From contig CAYLUN010000095.1 in assembly GCA_964386865.1 (NCBI GenBank), forward strand, positions 1 through 19,256: a stretch of 19,256 nt of DNA. Reading direction: 5' to 3'. The notes under the pieces are model-generated. The model made no database searches, had not been told where the DNA came from, and was given only the letters and a program-made list of their open reading frames with translations. Source of the DNA: CAYLUN01 sp964386865 (GTDB taxonomy: Bacteria; Verrucomicrobiota; Kiritimatiellia; RFP12; UBA1067). Position numbers and translations under genes: made by a program. Positions 14,382 to 19,256 of the stretch are shown in pieces (the stretch's first letter is position 1; every line of letters begins with the position of its first letter).

Positions 14382-15038
14382 GCCGCCCTCCATTGCGCCC
14401 CCGTCGGGTAAAGCCGCGTTGACCATCGGGGGCATCGGCCAATTGGGCGTGTTGGTGAGGCCCGCGCTCTGGATGAGGCGCGGCTCGTAGATCTGGACGC
14501 CGCCCTCTTGCGCTACGGGCTCGGAGCGGAAGAAGGGCGAGAAGAAGCGGTAGGTCTTCGCGTTGACCAGGGCGCGGCCCTCGGCCGTCCACTCGACGCG
14601 CAGCTCGAGCGCGTCGGCGGCGGCGCGGAAAGCCTTGATCCAGCCCACGGCGGGCGGCTGGTTCTGCAACCAGGCGGTGAGCGCGGCCGGGTCGGCGGAG
14701 TTGATGAAGTCCGGATGGCCGACGTAGAACGGGAAGCCGCCGGAGTTGCGCGGGTCGAGCGTCATCGCGCGGGACATGGCGTTGACGAGCCGCTCGCACA
14801 CGGCGGGGTTGAGGCGCTGCAGGCCCTTGACGCCGTTGACGTCGTAGGGCACCTCGCCGAAGGGCACGGTCAGCCACTCGGGCGCGGCGTCGGCGGGCAT
14901 GGCCACGGCGTTGAGCGTGGGCGTCAGGCCGTCGTCGGCGGGCAAGGGTAGGCTGTTGGCTGTAGGCTGTAGGCTGTAGGGACGACGGCAGAGAAGGCTG
15001 TTGGCTGTAGGCTGTAGGCTGTAAGTGCGGTTACGCAT
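13740..15038 (-). CDS. Mu gpI-type head maturation protease-scaffold, 432 aa
   Basis: Cleaves scaffold and capsid proteins during head maturation. The pattern of Mu-like protease (PF10123) is plain: EWLTVPFGEVPYDVNG (about 54-69), FPFYVGHPDF with a conserved-type His108, VGWIKAFRAAADALELRVEW, then WTAEG, YRFFSPFF with Ser167, and GLTNTPNW (193-200). The C-terminal half is Ala-rich and helical and probably supplies the scaffold. The ATG at 15038 has GGAGG 6 bases upstream and overlaps the portal stop; an upstream in-frame stretch is rejected because it overlaps the portal. Residues 6-30 are encoded by two repeat arrays, so the first residues may be nonessential. Catalytic residue assignments are from family knowledge and not confirmed. 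Confidence 0.85.
   Translation of the reverse strand: MRNRTYSLQPTANSLLCRRPYSLQPTANSLPLPADDGLTPTLNAVAMPADAAPEWLTVPFGEVPYDVNGVKGLQRLNPAVCERLVNAMSRAMTLDPRNSGGFPFYVGHPDFINSADPAALTAWLQNQPPAVGWIKAFRAAADALELRVEWTAEGRALVNAKTYRFFSPFFRSEPVAQEGGVQIYEPRLIQSAGLTNTPNWPMPPMVNAALPDGGAMEGGMNLLQRLIALLGDESVQDDDAMVMAVSKLIEAAKALKASVESKWQAEDAARLALPNAGDPFALAAGFIAHLEGSVSVATANAAALAEKAGLVATLGAQLTAARTAHAETLVNAAVSRGSVLQEHAASRVADLVNAGEGFAAKAAELASLPPLMKTASATADAGPRTVQVADRRARFQELVNAAMPDCGNDYDKAFASVASKHPELLGGSPANT
14951..15023. repeat. Two identical 28-bp arrays, each GGCTGTT + 3 x GGCTGTA
   Basis: Array 1 is at 14951-14978 and array 2 at 14996-15023, with 17 bases between. The 45-base spacing keeps frame, so both encode YSLQPTANSL at the protease N-terminus. 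The exact match in order of variant units suggests a recent duplication. Confidence 0.95.
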
Positions 15039-16563
15039 TTTGATCCTCCAGGGAGTTTTCGACGCCGTCGGCGAAGCGCTGGGCGTAGCGGCGGGCGAGG
15101 GCGGCGGGCAGCGTGCCGGCGTCGTCGATGGCGCGGAACACGTCGGGGGCTTCGGCGGCGAGCGCCTCAAGCGCGGGAAGCATTTCAGCGTCGGGGAGTT
15201 GCAGGGCCTTTTCAAGGCGCGTGCGCAGGGGCTGCAGGTCGGCGTCGAGCGCGTCGAAGACGGGGTCTGAGAAGCGCCTCACGGCGCCACTACCAACGGC
15301 TGCGTTGGGCGTCGCGACTTTAGCACTCTCCAACTTTAGAACTTTAGAACTTCCCTCCGCGACCTCGTCGCCTTCGTCGGGCTTGGCGCGGCCGTAGCGC
15401 TTGCGCAGGTCGGACTTGGAGACCTCGACGCCGGCGTTGATGAGGAACTGGTCGACGGCGATGTCTTGCGTGACCTGCGGGTTGGGCGCGTTGAGGCGGA
15501 ACTCGATGAGCGGGGCGGTCTCGCCGAGGGTGTAGCGCAGCACGAGCGGCAGCAGGCGGCGGTTGATGGTATCCTGCACGAGGGCGGCGTCGTCGACGGT
15601 GAGCAGGTCGGTCTCGCCCTGCTGCAGGCTCGCGCCGGTGGCGTCGGCGCTGGACATGGTGGAGAGGTCGGCCCCGCGCCAAAGGGCCGTCATGCGGCGG
15701 TCGCAGCGGTCGACGAGCTTGGGGTACGGCAGCTCGCCCTTGGCGCTGGCGTCGATGGGCTCGACCTCGACCTCCTTGCCGGTGAGCATGGCCCAGTCCT
15801 GGCCAAAGTTCGCGAGGCTGTCGCGCAGGTCGTTCCAATCGTCCGTGTCCTTCTGCGCGGGCGTCTTGCCGTGCAGGCCGGGCACGACGTAGCGGTGGCA
15901 GTAGATGAGCCAGTCGCGCAGCGGCGTGTGCTTGAAGAGGTAGAGCACGAGCGAGGCCACGCCGAGGCGCTCGGGGCAGGCGGTGACGAGCCAGCCGCCC
16001 TCGTCGAGATCCGCGCCGTCGTACGCGCCTTCGGTGGCGAGGTAGCGCAGGCGGCCGGTGCGGCGCTCAAAGAACGTGAGCGGGATCTGCCGCAGCTCGG
16101 CGGAAAGGCCGGCGGGCGAGGGCTTCCAGACGATCTCCTGGACGCTCCAGCCGTGGCCGACGGCGAGCATCATGCCGCGCACGAGCGCCTGCATGCCGCC
16201 GGACTGGTCGGCGTCCATGGCGTCGGTGTAGACGAGCGAGTTGAAGAAGGCCTCGGCGATCTGCTTCTGCTTTTCGGCGGCAGGGGTTTCGTCGCGGGTG
16301 ACGATCTCCCACTGCAGGCGCGAGACGGCCTTGCTGCGCTTGGGCACGACGCCCGCAAGCATGTCGTCGCGCAGGCGGGCCTCATCCCACAGTTGCGCGT
16401 AGGCCTGCAGGTCGCCGGCGCGGAGCTGGTTGAGCGCGGCCGCGAGCGTGCGGGGCGTCATCTGCTCCAGGGGCGACCAGAGGCTCATCATGTGCAGCGT
16501 CACGCGCGAGGCGTCGACGCTGGGCTCGGTCTTGGCGAACAGGCGTTTGATTGATGCGATCAC
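15031..16563 (-). CDS. DUF935-type (Mu gp29-like) portal protein, 510 aa
   Basis: The portal forms the ring through which DNA enters and leaves the head. The family pattern is clear: MTPRTLAAALNQLRAGDLQA (about 35-54), then ARLRDDMLAGVVPKRSKAVS and LQWEIV, then GHGWSVQEIVWKP, a Leu-rich helical region with LVLYLFKHTPLRDWLIYCHR, and VVPGLHGKTP. Near the C-terminus, residues about 403-416 (EGSSKVLKLESAKV) are encoded by an AT-rich 8-bp array. The start is a GTG that overlaps the terminase TGA (GTGATC), so the two genes are coupled. Length and order agree with Mu-like phages. Confidence 0.93.
   Translation of the reverse strand: MIASIKRLFAKTEPSVDASRVTLHMMSLWSPLEQMTPRTLAAALNQLRAGDLQAYAQLWDEARLRDDMLAGVVPKRSKAVSRLQWEIVTRDETPAAEKQKQIAEAFFNSLVYTDAMDADQSGGMQALVRGMMLAVGHGWSVQEIVWKPSPAGLSAELRQIPLTFFERRTGRLRYLATEGAYDGADLDEGGWLVTACPERLGVASLVLYLFKHTPLRDWLIYCHRYVVPGLHGKTPAQKDTDDWNDLRDSLANFGQDWAMLTGKEVEVEPIDASAKGELPYPKLVDRCDRRMTALWRGADLSTMSSADATGASLQQGETDLLTVDDAALVQDTINRRLLPLVLRYTLGETAPLIEFRLNAPNPQVTQDIAVDQFLINAGVEVSKSDLRKRYGRAKPDEGDEVAEGSSKVLKLESAKVATPNAAVGSGAVRRFSDPVFDALDADLQPLRTRLEKALQLPDAEMLPALEALAAEAPDVFRAIDDAGTLPAALARRYAQRFADGVENSLEDQNA
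15316..15355. repeat. 8-bp array (AACTTTAG type) inside the portal gene
   Basis: Five 8-bp blocks in register: gactttag, cactctcc, aactttag, aactttag, aacttccc. It encodes about residues 403-416 of the portal. A further plain unit at the second block would put TAA in frame; the cactctcc block avoids it. Confidence 0.75.
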
Positions 16564-18560
16564 AGGATCGGCCCCCCGTATGCGCCGCCGGGCGCGCTCT
16601 CGATTTCGTCAAAGCGGATGCGGCCCGCGCCGCACGAGCCCCTGCGTCCGGCCTCGCCGGCGGCGACGGCTTCGGCGAGGGCGCTGTAGGCGTCGGCCAG
16701 CAGGTAGTGGTTCGGCACGCCGTCGATGAACGAAAGCGTCTTGCCGTCGGAGCCCGCGACCTTGCGCGAGCCGGAGACGAGGTGCTCCTGCAGGACGCGC
16801 ACGGCCTCGTTCGCTCCGGGCGCGGCCGAGGGCATGCGCATGACGGGCTCGGCGCGGATCTTGCCGTCGACCACGGCGACGAGGCCGTCGTCGTAGCACA
16901 GGAACTCGTCGACGGCGCGCTGGATGGTCTCGTCGCGGTTGGCGCGGATGACGGGGTAGGCCTGGCCTTCCTGCGTGAGGCGCAGTTCGTGCAGCACGCC
17001 GCCGCCGGGCTTGACGGAGAACTCGACGCAGGCGGCCTTGAGCCCGCTCCACTGCTTGCGCTCGCCGTGCCAGGTGAGGCCGCCGCCGAAGTCCACGCGC
17101 GCCGCGACCTGGGCGGGCGTGAGCGGCGGGGCCTCGGCGATGCCGTTGACGGCCATGACGATGTCGCGGGCCATGGCGCGTTCGTTGCCGATGTCGATGA
17201 AGAGGCAGGAGACGCCGCACAGGGCGCAGAGCTGCGGCACGCGCACGCGGGCCGTGGTGGGGCTGATCTGCTCGGCCCAGGCGAAGCGCTTGCGCAGGGC
17301 GCTCTCGCAGTCGCGGGCGACGAACCAGAAGCGGTCGCCGGTGTCCATGCCCGCGTAGCGCGGCAGGCCTGCGGGCACGACGGAGAGCGCGTAGTCCTCG
17401 CGGCAGCGGTCCATGATGCCGGAGTCGAGGCCCTGCGTGCTGCTCTTGGGGCGCGCCCAGCGGTCGCAGCGGAACGCGACCATCTTGTCGGGGTCGCCGA
17501 CCGCGCTCGCCCAGGCCGCGACGATCTGCGTCAGGCCGATGGCGGGCGTGGCGATCTGCGAGACCTCGACGCCGTACTTGCCGAGCGCGGCCATTTCGGG
17601 TCGACGGGCGACGTACTGAACGGCTTCGCGGTCGAGCGGGGTGCCGCAATGCGGACAGGCGAGGTAGTAGATGTTACCGGGCTTGTGCGTGGCGACGGTC
17701 GCGCCGTTTTCTCCGTCGGCCTTGAAATCGCCGGCGAGGGAAAGACGGGGATCGGCAAGGCCTTCGCCCGTGACCAGGCGGCAGACGCCGGGCCACTCGT
17801 CTTCAGGAGAAACGTCAGCGCCGCAGCCTTCGCAATGCAGCACGGCGCAGTGCTGCGTGGAGTCTTCAAACTCCTTGTCCATTCCGGCTTTGTCATAGCG
17901 GGCCGTGCCGATGTCGATGCGCAGGCGCACGGGCGAAGAGGTCAGGCGGCCGTCGAGGAACTTCTCGTTCTTCTCATTGATGTCGTCGCGCTCGTCGACG
18001 ATCTGCACGTCGTGCGTGTAGGTGGTCGGCACGCGGTTCGTGCCGAGGAAGTAGCCGAGGGCCACGCGCTTGCCGTCGGTGGCCATGACCGCGCCCTTGC
18101 GCTCGACGGCCTTGCCGGATTTGTTGACGGTCTTGCCGATCTTGAGCAGCGAGGCGAACCACGGGATCTGGTCGACCACGTCGGGGCGGAACTTGGTGTC
18201 GACGATGCCGTCGACGAGCGCCTGGTCGGGCAGGTAGTAGCCGACGCCGACGAAGCGTACGCCGAGCAGGTACGCGTAGAGGTTGAGCGCCCAGACGGTC
18301 TTGCCCCACTGCGCGCCGCCCTTGATCTTGATGCGGCAGTCGGCGCGGCCCGAGTCGAGGATCTCATCCACCCAGCGCGTGGCGAGTTCGAGCGCGGGGC
18401 GGCCGGCCATGTCGTACGGCAGGTAGGTGGAGCCGACCTTGACGCGGCACTGGCCGCGCATGAACTCACGCAGGCCCGTGGCGGCCGGCAGGTCGACCGG
18501 CGCCGGCGCGTCTGATGCGGCGGCGCGGATGCGCTCGCGGATGGAGAGGGAGCGCTTCAT
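16560..18560 (-). CDS. Large terminase subunit, 666 aa
   Basis: Packages DNA into the head. Walker A is G81-T88 (GGAQWGKT). A Walker B-like strand is VQIVDE (185-190), with D189 and E190. The nuclease part (RNase H-like) has candidate acidic residues D406 (RYAGMDTGDRF), D456 (CLFIDIGN) and D623 (LLADAYS). Between the domains are two Cys pairs, CEGC (243-246) and CPHC (302-305), a zinc-knuckle-like arrangement as in GpA-type terminases. I therefore call it a GpA-like/Mu gp28-like large terminase. The start ATG overlaps the preceding stop (ATGA); AGGTG lies 5 bases upstream and a leader palindrome is just before it. Confidence 0.93.
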   Translation of the reverse strand: MKRSLSIRERIRAAASDAPAPVDLPAATGLREFMRGQCRVKVGSTYLPYDMAGRPALELATRWVDEILDSGRADCRIKIKGGAQWGKTVWALNLYAYLLGVRFVGVGYYLPDQALVDGIVDTKFRPDVVDQIPWFASLLKIGKTVNKSGKAVERKGAVMATDGKRVALGYFLGTNRVPTTYTHDVQIVDERDDINEKNEKFLDGRLTSSPVRLRIDIGTARYDKAGMDKEFEDSTQHCAVLHCEGCGADVSPEDEWPGVCRLVTGEGLADPRLSLAGDFKADGENGATVATHKPGNIYYLACPHCGTPLDREAVQYVARRPEMAALGKYGVEVSQIATPAIGLTQIVAAWASAVGDPDKMVAFRCDRWARPKSSTQGLDSGIMDRCREDYALSVVPAGLPRYAGMDTGDRFWFVARDCESALRKRFAWAEQISPTTARVRVPQLCALCGVSCLFIDIGNERAMARDIVMAVNGIAEAPPLTPAQVAARVDFGGGLTWHGERKQWSGLKAACVEFSVKPGGGVLHELRLTQEGQAYPVIRANRDETIQRAVDEFLCYDDGLVAVVDGKIRAEPVMRMPSAAPGANEAVRVLQEHLVSGSRKVAGSDGKTLSFIDGVPNHYLLADAYSALAEAVAAGEAGRRGSCGAGRIRFDEIESAPGGAYGGPIL

Positions 18561-19072
18561 GCGGGCACCTCGGAGGGCGACCCATGGGTCGCCCGTACGG
18601 CGTCCAGCGCGGCGAGGAAGGCGGCGAGGTGGGCCTTGGCGGCGTCGTTGCCTTCAGCCTCGTCCATGAGCGCCTGCACGGCGGTCTCGCGAAGGCCCTG
18701 CTGCTTGTGGGCCAGCTCGCGTTCGGCGAGGTCGAGCTTGAGGAGCGTGACGGCGCTTTTCTCGGAGAGGTCGCGCAGGGCGAGGTCGAGGCGCAGGCCG
18801 CGCAGGCGCTCGCGGACTTTGGCGTCGCAGTCGGCGGGGATGGAGAGGTCTTCCTCTTCGACGGCCTCGACGGCTTTGCGCGTGCGCCATACGGCCATGT
18901 GGTTCGCGATGATGTTGTGCAGCGCGCCGTTGCTGGACTTAAGGTTCCGCTCCGACAGCCACGCGTGCAGCTCTTTGTACCCCGGCTCGTCGGAGGCGAC
19001 ATAGCCGAAGAACTCGTCGAGCAGCCCTAGGCGGGCAAGCTTTGCGTATAGGCTGTCGGAGTGGATTTTCAT
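18557..19072 (-). CDS. gp27-like / small terminase candidate, 171 aa
   Basis: Directly upstream of the large terminase, as in Mu where gp27 (DUF3486) sits here. The N-terminus is helical with an HTH-like stretch (YKELHAWLSERNLKSSNGAL, about 32-51), and residues 80-140 are long helices rich in Leu/Glu/Arg (KVRERLRGLRLDLALRDLSE), fitting a DNA-binding small terminase subunit. The last residues (ATHGSP) are encoded by palindromic leader element C, so the C-terminus has been altered or created by that element. No Shine-Dalgarno site is visible: an 8-bp array begins 5 bases upstream of the ATG. Confidence 0.6.
   Translation of the reverse strand: MKIHSDSLYAKLARLGLLDEFFGYVASDEPGYKELHAWLSERNLKSSNGALHNIIANHMAVWRTRKAVEAVEEEDLSIPADCDAKVRERLRGLRLDLALRDLSEKSAVTLLKLDLAERELAHKQQGLRETAVQALMDEAEGNDAAKAHLAAFLAALDAVRATHGSPSEVPA
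18575..18600. promoter_or_regulatory. Leader element C: 20-bp palindrome + GTACGG, before the terminase gene
   Basis: Half sites GGGCGACCCA and TGGGTCGCCC are perfectly complementary (18575-18594), followed by GTACGG. It lies inside the 3' end of the gp27-like gene, and on the minus strand ends 4 bases before the ribosome site of the large terminase. Confidence 0.75.
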
Positions 19073-19076
19073 GATC

Positions 19077-19140
19077 AGGCTGTTAGGCTGTTAGGCTGTT
19101 AGGCTGTTAGGCTGAAGGCTGAAGGCTGTTAGGCTGAAGG
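19077..19140. repeat. Mixed 8-bp/7-bp array (AGGCTGTT and AGGCTGA)
   Basis: Order of units: four AGGCTGTT, two AGGCTGA, one AGGCTGTT, one AGGCTGA, then a partial unit. It fills the region between the terminator-like repeat and the ATG of the gp27-like gene. It has stop codons in the minus-strand frames, so it is not coding. Confidence 0.9.
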
Positions 19141-19142
19141 CT

Positions 19143-19158
19143 GGGAGAGGGTTTTTCA
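19143..19158. repeat. 16-bp dispersed repeat, copy 2
   Basis: GGGAGAGGGTTTTTCA, identical to 7072-7087. Here it joins the 8-bp array to the inverted repeat at 19158-19180. Confidence 0.8.
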
Positions 19159-19180
19159 AAAGTGCACAGTGTGCGCTTTT
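19158..19180. terminator. Inverted repeat, likely terminator or operator
   Basis: AAAAG-T-GCAC, 3-base loop, GTGC-G-CTTTT, with one T/G mismatch. On the minus strand it starts 11 bases after the stop of the partial gene, with an A tract before and T tract after, as in a bidirectional intrinsic terminator. An operator is an alternative. Confidence 0.5.
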
Positions 19181-19191
19181 CGGAAATCCGT

Positions 19192-19256
19192 TTATTCGCC
19201 GGCTTCGAGGGCGAGGGCGGCGGCGTGCTTGCGGCCCTCCTGGGTGATCTTCCAAA
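19192..19256 (-). CDS. 3' end of an unidentified gene (partial)
   Basis: The last 20 codons read WKITQEGRKHAAALALEAGE then stop. The tail W-K-I-T-x-E-G-R is of the kind found at the ends of winged-helix proteins, but the fragment is too short to identify. It is the upstream neighbour of the head module. Confidence 0.4.
   Translation of the reverse strand, partial: WKITQEGRKHAAALALEAGE

Noticed and set aside
15039..15215. Upstream extension of the protease reading frame
   Set aside because: It overlaps the portal and reads as Pro/Ser/Ala-rich shadow text; the ATG at 15038 has GGAGG at good spacing.
16551..18515. Long plus-strand ORF (654 codons) opposite the terminase gene
   Set aside because: The minus strand carries a terminase with Walker A, Walker B-like and nuclease motifs; the plus frame shows low-complexity Gly/Ala/Val text only.
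19077..19140. CRISPR array
   Set aside because: Units of 7-8 bp are directly adjacent with no spacers, so this is a simple tandem repeat.

Overview
The window is a GC-rich, fully one-directional block. Every gene I can support lies on the minus strand, so transcription runs from the right end to the left. It is the structural (head and tail) module of a Mu-like phage or prophage. The order of the head genes, the Mu-type protease with a nested scaffold, the DUF935-type portal and the tape-measure domain all support this. I see no tail sheath, which suggests a long non-contractile tail, but the window ends before the tail module does. No host housekeeping gene, tRNA or rRNA is visible, so the host cannot be named. 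Several unrelated 7-8 bp tandem arrays and a Cys-rich, exported-protein cassette make a Verrucomicrobiota/Kiritimatiellae/Lentisphaerae-type host a reasonable but unproven guess.

Layout in order of transcription. The right edge holds the last codons of an unidentified gene (19192-19256), then a terminator-like inverted repeat and an 8-bp tandem array. The head module follows: a gp27-like/small-terminase candidate (18557-19072), the large terminase (16560-18560), the portal (15031-16563), the protease with internal scaffold (13740-15038), a decoration-type protein (13274-13699) and the major capsid protein (12232-13215). Next come connector and tail-start genes: gp36-like (11758-12213), a 48-residue ORF (11598-11744), a gp37-like/tail terminator candidate (11141-11593) and the tail tube (10186-11136). 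After these are a tail protein with an Ig-like domain (9437-10120) and a fibre-like protein that begins with a signal peptide (7812-9434). A small cassette then encodes a 44-residue charged protein, a lipoprotein and a secreted protein (6549-7794). The left part returns to virion genes: a MuF-like minor head protein, a gpG-like protein, the tape measure, a gpD-like tail hub and a small tail-tip candidate (106-6466). Many genes overlap by GTGA or ATGA, or are separated by only a few bases, as in one long late operon.

Two repeat systems stand out. First, three 20-bp palindromes of different sequence, each followed by GTACG, sit just upstream of the Shine-Dalgarno sites of the terminase, decoration and major capsid genes. 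The arms change while the pairing is kept. Second, short tandem arrays (GGCTGTA, AGGCTGTT, AGGTAAG and AACTTTAG) lie in or right beside the starts of five genes and once inside the portal gene. Because the units are 7 or 8 bp, copy-number change inside a gene would shift frame. The clearest case is inside the signal peptide of the fibre-like protein. These are the most promising undescribed signals here.
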